Source: Microvelia longipes
Lineage: Eukaryota > Arthropoda > Insecta > Hemiptera > Veliidae
DNA length: 64,000 nucleotides
Assembly (NCBI GenBank): GCA_018340805.1
Contig: JACMZG010001870.1
Coordinates: 21,875,159-21,939,158 of the forward strand
Reading direction: 5' to 3'
The notes beneath the pieces were generated by a model. It had not been told where the DNA came from. It saw only the letters and a list, made by a program, of their open reading frames with translations, and ran no database searches. A program made the position numbers and the translations under genes. Position 1 is the first letter of the stretch. Every line of letters starts with the position of its first letter. This document shows, one piece after another, positions 52,876 to 63,268 of the stretch.

Positions 52876-55800
52876 CTAAAAATAACAAATAATTTAGTTG
52901 CAGACATAAACACAAATATTATAAAAATATTGTAGACTAAACATGCATTATACATCAATTGAGTTTCCCAGAAATCAAACAATGGAAGGTAATTTTAACA
53001 TGATGGAAGCTGGATGAACCAATGTTAAACTTCTTAGTAAGAGTAAGTTTTTTTAAATATACAATATATCTAAACTGGTTCCTAATTAAGGGGGGGGGGG
53101 TGAAGAGCTCATGCCATAATCTGACGTAACTTTAAATAACAAATTGTAGTCAGTGGGCGTCACATCAATTCCTAAAAATGAGTGTGTGTATGTTAAATTC
53201 ACAAACAAATAATACCTTTATTGACAAGAGGCTTAAAATAGTAAAAAAAACAAATGGTTAATATTTTTACCATCTAAAAAGGGATACAATTCTTTTATTT
53301 CATTAACAGGAATTCATTGCAGCATATGTTGTAATTTTATTCTTTCGTAAAACTATGCATAGTCAAGATATATGATTTATGAAGGCATTGCTTCTACCAG
53401 CTGGTCTCCTAAGCATTGGAACTTAGATCAAGTTGGTCTATGATGACTTGTAACAAATCTTTTTATTCTTTTATAAAAAGAAACAATAGAAGCAATAATT
53501 CAATAAAAACTATATGTTCAGTCACCTTTGCTCTATCAGTAGGTTGCAAGTCTTTACCATTATTACTAGTACCACACTCTTTTGAAACTACAAATAAAAA
53601 TTCAGCATGATCTTCTGTACCATAATTATACTGAGACCCAATGTTGATTAACTGAAAAAGATTAAATAACAATTTTATATTTATGAAAAAATGGAAACTA
53701 CTTCAATTTAAGGCATTGATAAGGCTTATTAAAGAAATTGTTTATTAAGTTGTTCCCACCTTCTATTTCTGGATATATTTACAGATTGGATGGTGCCTTC
53801 TCTGACTTTTCAAGATTTATAACGAAGCAAACAGATTGTTGGGAAACTATTAACCAAATCACACTAGTCTTCTTCCATTACTTTTCTAGAAGAATTTTCC
53901 AGGACGATTTTCTTGAATAATATTGGTAATATTGAATAATAATAAATGTTGTTTGCAGCCTATGTATAATGGGGAAAATTCAAAATCAAAATACAATCAG
54001 CATAGGAAAAAAAACTTATCTAACCTGTTCAAACTTCCAGCCATCCGACATAGTAGAAACCATCTGTGTTAATTCATCTTCATGACATTGTAATACTCTG
54101 TAAACATGCTTCTTAGCATCTTTAGGTCTTAAATCCCTCGCTGTTATTGCTTCTTTAACTAATTTTATTAATTCTGATATATTGTAAAATTCTGCTTCTT
54201 CTAATACTCCTGTTAAAACAAAATCATAAGATTCATTACAAAATCTTGCCTTTGTATTTAATTTTTTTTAACAAGTTCTTTATTGGCAAAAGTATACAAT
54301 ATTTATTAAATCTGCTACAATATTTTAATTTAAATCTGCTAAATTGCTATCAACTGAAGGTGTTATGATTGTGAGATAATTAGTATAAAGATAAGTGAAT
54401 CTATACCTTCCTCTTCAATATCTTTATTAATTATGAGTTTTCCATGTCTTAGGTAATTAAGAATAGGACTGAAGTATGTAGGATCCCTGTCAATGAGGTA
54501 TGCACCGTCTTCATCCTGTAAATATTAAATTATTATATTAAAAAAGTTAAATAATAGTGGGGAAACAACGACAGAACTAATTTACATTGCAAAAAAATAT
54601 TAAACGAATCAACATATTGTGTATTTTTTAAAATTATTTTTGATGCTTAAACCTTAAAGGTTATTTCAGTGTTTCCCCTCTCCCGAATGCCCCTCCTGCT
54701 TCTACATCCATACATCTTGTTTTGTTTTGCATTGTATTAATTAAAACACACATTTTTATTTTTATCTCTATAAAAGCTACTTAACATTAAAATAAATTCT
54801 TGATTTCAACTTTTTCAGATCTGTTGTAGATAAGCAGACTTAAAAAAAATCAAAGAAACGATCTTGTAAGTAATTGGTTATAGAATAATAGTTTCTTTAT
54901 TATGTCAATGCCTGGAAAAAGATCAGTAGTTTGGTACATTGCACAGAAGAAAACCTAAAAGTGATAGTTCGTGGACTACACATTTCTATAACTCAGTTTC
55001 ACTTAAAAACATAATGATTTTTACTATAGTATTTAGTAACATAACTTTATTATTATTTATAGTACGACATACAGCTAAAATCAGTTGACAGCTTGGGAAA
55101 AATAGTGTAGAGGAACCAATAAGGTTAGCCTGATTTGAAATTGAAAGCGTGGTATAACACCCAGGACTAACCTCATTATTTTCTCACACTGTCAACTGAT
55201 TTTAGCCGAATGTCGCATTATAATATATCATAGATAAACAATATTAACATAGATGGTTCACTTTCGAGTGTCTTAGGAACACTCATTTGACAAGTTTGTG
55301 TTTATAATTTAAGTTGGGGGCCTCATCACTAGAGTCTTGAATAGCGCTAGTAGCAAGAACCCATTTGCTCTTTACTAGATTTTTCAGACTTTACATTTTC
55401 TTAACTAGATTGTACAGTAGTAGTTTTTTAATACAAGAAGTTGCCAATTTATATAAGATTCAAATTTGCTATCTGAATATAACATCCTGGGTTGGCACAA
55501 TCAGATAAGTTTAGAAAAAGTTAAAAAATGAAATTCTGACATTAGAGGTTCGATTCCAATGGGGGACGGTATAAGAATTAAAAGTGAAAAAATATATTTT
55601 TCACTTTTTGTCAATGTAATCGAAATTCTTATAGAGCTTATTTGGGATCACTCATTCATCGTCTTCCCATCATTCTAGCGCTGAATAGCAGATGAAAAGT
55701 TTGATTAATAAAAAGTGTACTACTTCAGGCTTCTGCATCCCGTCAATTATTTTCTTGTAATTTTTTTGAGTGAACCATCTATGTTAATATAGTTTATCTT

Positions 55801-58800
55801 TGTAATATATTACATTTATACTAAATTTTTTGTTCTTAATTTCAGGTGTTATCTTCACTCTAAGAGAAGCCATGTTTTATTATGATGTTATACAATCAAA
55901 GGAATTAATACAGTAAATGAACTGGAGTGTATCGAATGCAAATGCAATACGGTCACCTATTAAATACATTGTGTGAACGTAGTAAAGGGTTTTGACAGCC
56001 TAAAAATATTTTAGAATACAATCCAAGATGTTAGAAATTTATAAGGAGATTCAATTTGATGTAAACAAACCAAACACATTCGGAGGTTATAACCTGACAT
56101 TTTATGAATGACGTGTGATGTTATTGCAGGAATCAGTATAGGCGTTCAACTATTTACTATTTATTCCTGCAATGACGTCAATTTCGGACTATAACGTAAC
56201 ATGTCAAAAAAATTGATTTCATTCATAAAAACTCTCCATATTTAAATCACCATATAAATTCTTTCAGCTTGAATACAATCAACAAATGAGTTCACTCACA
56301 TATTTTGTGCTGTCAAAACGTGTCACAATTATTATAATCGGCCAAAAAAAATTTGTTAAAAATACAGCTGTAAATAATAATATTGGTAGCCAAGCAATTT
56401 GAACCGAATAGAATAACAAGTAAACCAACTCCCCAAAAAAACTAGTGTGAGTTTCAGAAAATCAAATTTTAAAAAGGATCAAGTTTTCTCAAAGTATTTT
56501 TGTTTGTTGCTATATATTGTTGTTGTATTATGTATTGTTGTTTTTAAAAATTGCAGCCACTCTGTAATTGACAGACAAAGATATTAATACTTAAAGAGAA
56601 GATCAAGGATCATGACCCACTACATCGATTTTCCATATAACAAAGTGACCCCATGAAGAAAACAAAATTGAGAAGACTTCATGACAAAACACAAGTCAAA
56701 ACAAACTGCACATGCTTACAACATTAAAAATCTTACTTTCCATTCAAGCATAAGTTTTTGTTAAGAGTAACTTTTAAACTCGATTTTTAAGCTACTAGGT
56801 GTCTGGAACTTAAATAGTTAATTTTTTACCCACGAGAACAGGTATTACAAGACTGACACCAGCATCATCACAACTGGGGGAGTCCAGCTTTTGCCATTCG
56901 GTTGTCCATGGCAGCGCCAGTCCCCCAAGGTAAAGGAGAAAATTCTAAGCTTATCTTGTGTATTTCCTGTGTGACAGGGAAACTTGTTGTGGTGAGTACA
57001 CTATTATTTCGTTCTCACGTGGGGTTTGGCAGGGGGTTCAACCCTATCTATTCACACAAAAAGGGTTGCTTTTTTAACCTATAGTTTAGAGTTTCATAGT
57101 TAAACCCCTTGTTCAATCCTATTCACACAACAACTCCTAAAGGTGTTCAACCCCTTACCAAAAAATGGGTTTAAAATCTTTAAGTAAAGAAAAAAAAATA
57201 AAAATTTAACTTTGTATTTATATCACCATGGCAATTTCATCTCATGTTAACATAAGGGACTCTGTAGAAAAATATTCAGGTCAAATGATTTATATATATA
57301 TGTTTACACTAGTCATTTGAAGGGAGGTGAAAGGAGAAAGGTAAGTCTACTCTACAGACTATAGATACTTAAACAGTAAGACTGTCGACTCAAAGGTGGG
57401 AAAATTTGGATTCTGGTTGGCGCTAGTGGACATATTTAACCAAGTGGGTGGCTTAATTTCCGACTTCTGTTCACAATCAGTTTGAAATTATCATTTTTAT
57501 TCTGAAGTATTATCATTATTATTTAAACTTCTAACTAACTAGCTCAATACCGTTCTGTGGAAGTTTAAAAAACTTCTTTTTACAGTTGCTTTCTGAATTA
57601 TTGCTATACAGAACATGATAACGGCAAACCAATTTTATAAACAAAAAAATAAAAATAAACAAAGAAAAAATCATTTTATTACAACAAAATTGTAGCTGTT
57701 ATAACTTAGAGTTGCCATGGTGTACATAAATTTAAATTTATAAATATAATTGGTCATTTTTGGATAGCTATAAGGGTTAGTTCATGAGTTGTCTGCACAG
57801 GTGCGGCGCAGTGCTAATTTTTAGTAGCTCGCGATTATGTAATCCAAATTTTTCCTCATTTAAGTTAACCCCCCTGGTCTACTCACTCTTAAAAAAAAAC
57901 AGAAATAAACAAAACATAATCAAGCACACCTTTTTAGCACATGCACACCTTATTCATTGCTCATCAGTCAGTCAAATTTTTGTGAAATCATTCACAAAAA
58001 ATTAGTTAAATGTTTATGTTATTATTTCTAAAAAAATAAAATTTATTAATTCTGACTGATAAATGTGAGCACACCTTATAAAATAAAACAAAAGATATGG
58101 GTTCCTATTTTATTTACACAGGAACCCTATAGCGTGAGTAGACCAGCAGGGTCCAGCTTCGGTGATTTAATTATTCCGTAGCAGCACCAGTCCCCAAGGT
58201 AGGGCAGAAAATAGTAAGCTTGTCTGTTATGATCAGTTAAACTCGTTTATTTTTGGTGTGACAGAAAACAACGAGTACACAATGTTTACTTGATTGTTAG
58301 ATAATTGTTATGACAATTTGTTAATTTTAACTTTGAGTGAACATTTGATTAATAATTTTTCTTTTAGTTTTCCCTTTTGATAATTTCTTTTAATTTTGCT
58401 AATTAAATTCAAAGAGGCATTTGTACATGCTCTTACTATTTGGGTCACATAAATTCATACTATACAGTTTTAAATACAGCTGATTGCTGAGTTTCTTAAC
58501 TTTGTAGAGAGCCAATTTTCCTTTGGCACATTATTTAATAATGGAAAATTAACATTACATAACAGAAATTATGGTACTCTGTGCCATTTTGGGATGCCCA
58601 TATACAGCTCGAAAACCTACTATGGGCTAGTTTTCAAAAAATTAAGTGAAGAGGTGGGAAGGAGTCACTTGTATTTCCATTTTTCACCACTATTTTGGGG
58701 GACCAGAGCTAGCAAAGAGTCCAAAGGTAGAACAAGAGGGAAGTCGACAATCTTGACGTCAGGATTATGTTATTTGTGAAGTAGAGTTTCTCTTTCTCCT

Positions 58801-59485
58801 TCCCACCCCCTGTCAAAATGACTTTAGTTTACACACAGAAAGTAAAAGTAGTGCAAGCACACAACATTATGCACTATTATGTTTTTCTAGAATGAGTAGA
58901 CTTCCTCTTCTCCTTCCGTCCCCACTTGAAATTGACTTTAGTTTTAACAGGAGCAACCTCAATTAGAATCAATTAAGAAGACAGTGACCTGAGACTTAAA
59001 TATCATCTAGCACACAACTATAAAATCAAATCTAATCTAGATGAATGTATGAGTCAAATAGGCCCTAAAACTTTACAATTAATCAACTCTTATTAAAAAA
59101 ATAACAGCAAAAAGAATACAAATTGATAGTTAATGGGGAGATAATTGGAAGCCACAAATTCGTTAAATTTCAAAAATTTTACACAAAAACTTAAATGGGA
59201 TAATGCAAAGGGGACACATTGAATCAACATGCATCACAAATATAACACGTTTTATGGAAATAAGTGAGAGAACAATTGAAATGAAAGATCGCTTACCCTG
59301 TCGGACATAAGATCCGAGTCTTCTTGGCATAATCTGTACAGAAATGATTTTGGATCCCGGCATAAAGTTGTTTTTGTAGTTAAAAACCGAGTTCCACCCA
59401 CGTTTAACTTGACCCATTGTACATTAGAACTTTTTACTGAATCATTATTTGAAATATCGTTTTCCACCGTTGGTGGTTCCGCCAT
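52846..59485 (-). CDS. inc: insomniac orthologue, BTB Cul3 adaptor (KCTD2/5/17), 212 aa
   Basis: A substrate adaptor for the Cullin-3 ubiquitin ligase; in Drosophila, insomniac is required for normal sleep. A complete five-exon model: 59297-59485, 54407-54515, 54025-54209, 53526-53651, 52846-52875, with consistent phases. Residues about 23-63 begin the BTB/T1 fold ([28 protein letters not shown]); exon 2 continues it ([27 protein letters not shown]). Exons 3-5 give the family C-terminus: [47 protein letters not shown] and VLQQIGSRM. The length equals the family norm, about 211 residues. Intron 1 is 4.8 kb and full of small repeats. A satellite array starts about 0.4 kb upstream of the start codon. 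Confidence 0.96.
53526..53651 (-). CDS. inc: insomniac exon 4
   Basis: The acceptor is CTTTTTCAG. It encodes [37 protein letters not shown] and TDRAK, then the donor GTGACT, which is weak but gives the conserved AK-VLQQ junction. Confidence 0.93.
54025..54209 (-). CDS. inc: insomniac exon 3
   Basis: Entered in phase 1. It encodes [40 protein letters not shown] and [17 protein letters not shown]. The donor is GTTAGA. Confidence 0.95.
54266..54305. repeat. 40-bp word shared with 38137-38180
   Basis: TTTTTTTAACAAGTTCTTTA then TTGGCAAAAGTATACA, nearly the same as at 38137. It lies between insomniac exons 2 and 3. Confidence 0.5.
54407..54515 (-). CDS. inc: insomniac exon 2
   Basis: The acceptor is AATATTTACAG. 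It encodes [36 protein letters not shown] and one base of the next codon. The donor is GTATAG. Confidence 0.95.
55062..55217. mobile_element. MITE family GTACGACA, copy 2 (156 bp)
   Basis: It starts GTACGACATACAG, then CTAAAATCAGTTGACAG; its right side is CTGTCAACTGATTTTAG then CCGAATGTCGCA. The interior shares GGAACCAATAA and AACCTCATT with copy 1 at 14547. It is intronic in insomniac. Confidence 0.8.
55241..55790. mobile_element. TIR element, 550 bp, TTAA-flanked, in insomniac intron 1
   Basis: ATATTAACATAGATGGTTCA(CT) at 55241-55262 and its exact reverse complement at 55769-55790 bound the element. If TTAA is the duplicated target, the terminal repeat proper begins CATAGATGGTTCACT. A TTAA target is typical of piggyBac-like elements, but because TTAA is itself a palindrome it may simply be part of the repeat. 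Inside are a B-box-like GAGGTTCGATTCC and a palindrome AAAAGTGAAAAA...TTTTTCACTTTT. No transposase. Confidence 0.75.
55950..56260. repeat. Imperfect inverted repeat in insomniac intron 1
   Basis: GTTATTGCAGGAAT (about 56122) pairs with ATTCCTGCAATGAC (about 56163), and flanking parts (TTATGAATGACGTG, ATTCATAAAA; GACATTTTATG, ACATGTCAAAA) pair more loosely. This is probably a decayed hairpin or TIR element. Confidence 0.5.
56880..58270. repeat. Duplicated GTCCAGCTT...CAGTCCCC segment
   Basis: Segments at about 56881-56995 and 58151-58270 share GTCCAGCTT, GCAGCGCCAGTCCCC or GCAGCACCAGTCCCC, CAAGGTA, AAGCTT and GTGTGACAG in order. Between them CCTGGTCTACTCACTC (57876) is mirrored by GAGTAGACCAGCAGG (58136). 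A nested or rearranged repeat within insomniac intron 1 is likely. Other parts of the intron (57000-57780, 58280-59296) show nothing recognisable. Confidence 0.55.
59297..59485 (-). CDS. inc: insomniac exon 1 (BTB start)
   Basis: The ATG at 59485, in a favourable context (upstream ACAAAT, downstream GCGG), opens [20 protein letters not shown] then [20 protein letters not shown] and ends at MSDR before GTAAGC. The 63 codons leave in phase 0. Confidence 0.96.
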
Positions 59486-59860
59486 ATTTGTTTATAAAAT
59501 GAGGATTCAAGTTGAACAACATGAAAAAAAATTCAAGATACGTTTGATGTAAACGCAACATTGCTTATGGACAAAGATGATTGACAAAAATGTTTGTTAA
59601 ATATTTTAAATAAATATATATACTTTATAAAGATGTAATGACCTGTAGTTTTTTAATAATTATATTACCATTCCTAACAGAATTAAAATTTTATTTAAGG
59701 TGAAGCAGATTGTTTTTACGAAAGACCATTGTTTTCCTGTTAGACTTCAAAAACCACAAATCTTTTTTAGTTAATCAAGAAATTCAATGTATCCTTATGC
59801 CTTTTTACAATACGCATTATATCTTTAAATTTATAAAATTATAATTACTCCTGATTAACC
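59486..59860 (-). promoter_or_regulatory. Probable insomniac 5' UTR and promoter region
   Basis: This is the only non-repetitive interval between the insomniac start codon and the satellite array, so the transcription start should lie here if the gene is not started from within the array. No core-promoter motif is convincing, and the TTATAAA close to the ATG is too near to be a TATA box for that start. Confidence 0.3.
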
Positions 59861-62215
59861 GCAAAACATTCGCGATTATAGATGTTTCAAAACAAAAAAT
59901 AAAAGGTAGTGCATACCACCAAAAAGCATTAGCTAACTCTAAATTATTAACACTTCAATAACCGCAAAACTTTAGCGGTTTTTAAAAGTGTCGAAACAAT
60001 AAATCAAAGAATACGAAAAGGTGGTGCGTATCGCCGAAAGGCATTAGCTAACTCTAAATTATTAACACTTCAATAACCGCAAAACTTTCGCGGTTTTTGA
60101 AAGTGTCGAAATTATAAATCAAAGAGTACAAAAAGTGGTGCGTATCGCCGAAAGGCATTAGCTAACTCTAAATTATTAACACTTCAATAACCGCAAAAAT
60201 TTTCGCGGTTTTTGAAAGTGTCGAAATTATAAATCAAAGAGTACAAAAAGTGGGCGTATCGCCGAAAGGCATTAGCTAACTCTAAATTATTAACACTTCA
60301 ATAACCGCAAAAATTTCGCGGTTTTGAAAGTGTCGAAATTATAAATCAAAGAGTACAAAAAGTGGTGCGTATCGCCGAAAGGCATTAGCTAACTCTAAAT
60401 TATTAACACTTCAATAACCGCAAAAATTTCGCGGTTTTTGAAAGTGTCGAAATTATAAATCAAAGAGTACAAAAAGTGGTGCGTATCGCCGAAAGGCATT
60501 AGCTAACTCTAAATTATTAACACTTCAATAACCGCAAAAATTTCGCGGTTTTTGAAAGTGTCGAAATTATAAATCAAAGAATAAGAAAAGGTGGTGCGTA
60601 TCGCCGAAAGGCATTAGCTAACTCTAAATTTTCAACACTTCAATAACCGCAAAACTTTAGCGGTTTTTGAAAGTGTCGAAACAATAAATCAAAGAATACG
60701 AAAAGGTGGTGCGTATCGCCGAAAGGCATTAGCTAACTCTAAATTATTAACACTTCAATAACCGCAAAACTTTCGCGGTTTTTGAAAGTGTCGAAATTAT
60801 AAATCAAAGAGTACAAAAAGTGGTGCGTATCGCCGAAAGGCATTAGCTAACTCTAAATTATTAACACTTCAATAACCGCAAAAATTTCGCGGTTTTTGAA
60901 AGTGTCGAAATTATTAAATCAAAGAGTACAAAAAGTGGTGCGTATCGCCGAAAGGCATTAGCTAACTCTAAATTATTAACACTTCAATAACCGCCAAAAT
61001 TTCGCGGTTTTTGAAAGTGTCGAAATTATAAATCAAAGAGTACAAAAAGTGGTGCGTATCGCCGAAAGGCATTAGCTAACTCTAAATTATTAACACTTCA
61101 ATAACCGCAAAAATTTCGCGGTTTTTGAAAGTGTCGAAATTATAAATCAAAGAGTACAAAAAGTGGTGCGTATCGCCGAAGGCATTAGCTAACTCTAAAT
61201 TATTAACACTTCAATAACCGCAAAAATTTCGCGGTTTTTGAAAGTGTCGAAATTATAAATCAAAGAGTACAAAAAGTGGTGCGTATCGCCGAAAGGCATT
61301 AGCTAACTCTAAATTTTCAACACTTCAATAACCGCAAAACTTTAGCGGTTTTGAAAGTGTCGAACAACAAATCAAAGAATAAGAAAAGGTGGTGCGTATC
61401 GCCGAAAGGCATTAGCTAACTCTTAAATTATTAACACATCAATAACCGCAAAACTTTCGCGGTTTTTGAAAGTGTCGAAATTATAAATCAAAGAGTACAA
61501 AAAGTGGTGCGTATCGCCGAAAGGCATTAGCTAACTCTAAATTTTCAACACTTCAATAACCGCAAAATTTCGCGGTTTTTGAAAGTGTCGAAACAATAAA
61601 TCAAAGAATAACAAAAAGGTGGTGCGTATCGCCGAAAGGCATTAGCTAACTCTAAATTTAACACTTCAATAACCGCAAAAATTTCGCGGTTTTTGAAAGT
61701 GTCGAAATTATAAATCAAAGAGTACAAAAAGTGGTGCGTATCGCCGAAAGGCATTAGCTAACTCTAAATTATAACACTTCAATAACCGCAAAAATTTCGC
61801 GGTTTTTGAAAGTGTCGAAATTATAAATCAAAGAGTACAAAAAGTGGTGCGTATCGCCGAAAGGCATTAGCTAACTCTAAATTATTAACACTTCAATAAC
61901 CGCAAAACTTTCGCGGTTTTTGAAAGTGTCGAAACAACAAATCAAAGAATAAGAAAAGGTGGTGCGTATCGCCGAAAGGCATTAGCTAACTCTAAATTAT
62001 TAACACTTCAATAACCGCAAAAATTTCGCGGTTTTTGAAAGTGTCGAAATTATAAATCAAAGAGTACAAAAAGTGGTGCGTATTGCGAAGGCATTAGCTA
62101 ACTCTAAATTATTAACACTTCAATAACCGCAAAACTTTCGCGGTTTTTAAAAGTGTCGAAACAATAAATCAAAGAATACGAAAAGGTGGTGCGTATCGCC
62201 GAAAGGCATTAGCTT
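59860..62215. repeat. Satellite array, about 20 units of about 114 bp
   Basis: GGCATTAGCTAACTCTAAAT recurs every 113-115 bp from about 59927 to 62205. Each unit also contains TTAACACTTCAATAACCGCA, an AACCGC...GCGGTT inverted repeat, GAAAGTGTCGAAA, ATCAAAGA and GTGGTGCGTATCGCCGAAAG. Two unit types exist (AGAATACGAAAAGGTGG or AGAATAAG-like, and AGAGTACAAAAAGTGG). The first unit (from 59860) is diverged. Small indels occur in single units. A further diverged relative lies at 62340-62445. No open frame of meaning. Confidence 0.97.
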
Positions 62216-62339
62216 ACTTTGAATTTTTTACCTGATTTAACTCAAAACAAGTTGTTTTTGGAAGTTTAGAAACGGAGAAAAATGGATTTGTTTATCTTAA
62301 TTGCTTAATTAATTTATTCGTAATCTGAATTACTTAAAA

Positions 62340-62445
62340 GTTGTATAACTGCAAACTTTTGTGGGTTTTGTAGTGTGGAATGGGAATACAAAGGATACGT
62401 AGAGGGGATTCGTTTCGCCAAAAGGCATTAGTTTACTCTAGACTA
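62340..62445. repeat. Diverged outlying satellite unit
   Basis: ACTGCAAACTTTTGTGGGTT, GATACGTAGAGGGGATTCGT and TTCGCCAAAAGGCATTAG correspond to the landmarks of the satellite unit, at clearly lower identity than units inside the array. Confidence 0.7.
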
Positions 62446-63053
62446 ATTAAAAGCATTTATAATAAAGTTTTAAACAAGTTAAAATTTTATTTATTTAACA
62501 ATAATAAATTTATTTGATAATTAACAATAAATAAATGTAATTAAAATGAAATTATAAAAAATATTGTACTCCAATATAAATAAATGCCTAAATTTTAAAT
62601 CAAGAAATATAATACATACATTATTTCCATTAGTTAAAAAAATTGAGAAAGAATATTCTTTTAATAGATGATAAGGTTGATTATCAATCATTGTATTTGA
62701 TAAGTTTCTTACACAACCAAGAATTTTTAAGTACTTTTAGTTAATGGTATTCTCACACATAATAACAAATTGGGTAACATCCTCAATTTTATAGGCAGTA
62801 AGGGCTCAAAATTATGAAATTAATTTAACTATGCTTTATCCCCATGTATGTAACCTTTATGGAATAGTAATCAAAGTATTGAAAGTAAAATAATGAAAAT
62901 ATGAAAGTTGGTGGAAACATCAGACAATTTTTTATCTCAATAAGAGGGAGATATATATTTTCTGTTGATGGAAAATTATCTTTTTTACTTTTCCTCATTT
63001 GTGCGCTGTTTGTATACAGAATAAGTGTTTTTAAGAGTGCTGGGTCTACAGTT

Positions 63054-63200
63054 TCAAGTGTTTTAAGACCTCCTGTCTTGTTTTTACCAAGTTGTCTGTC
63101 TGTATGTGTGCGTGTCTGTTATAATCGTAGCTCCCAGTGTGTTTATGCTAGATAATCTAAATGTGGTTCAAACATCAATCTTATGTATAGTTCTGAATAT
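63054..63200 (+). repeat. Dispersed repeat, copy 3 of 3
   Basis: TTTTAAGACCTCCTGTCTTG, TTACCAAGTTGTCTGTCTGT, ATGTGTGCGTGTCTG, CTCCCAGTGTGTTTATG and ATCAATCTTA align with the copies at 33655-33790 and 2305-2480. Confidence 0.6.
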
Positions 63201-63242
63201 TATGCTGACTTTAATAGCAATGAATGCCTAAACATTTTTTGT

Positions 63243-63268
63243 TGTTTGGCTACATGCATAGCCAAACA
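63243..63268. repeat. Perfect hairpin, 10-bp stem
   Basis: TGTTTGGCTA and TAGCCAAACA are exact reverse complements around CATGCA, which is itself near-palindromic. Confidence 0.7.

Noticed and set aside
57400..57450. tRNA-like segment with GACTGTCGACTCAAAGGT and GGATTCTGGTTGG
   Set aside because: Box-like words only; spacing and arms do not give a tRNA.
61545..61754. Frame in the satellite with repeated peptide
   Set aside because: Satellite units read through by chance; unit length is not consistently a multiple of three and frames break elsewhere in the array.
59860..62215. CRISPR-like repeat-spacer array
   Set aside because: The whole unit repeats, with no unique spacers, in a eukaryotic genome; it is a satellite.
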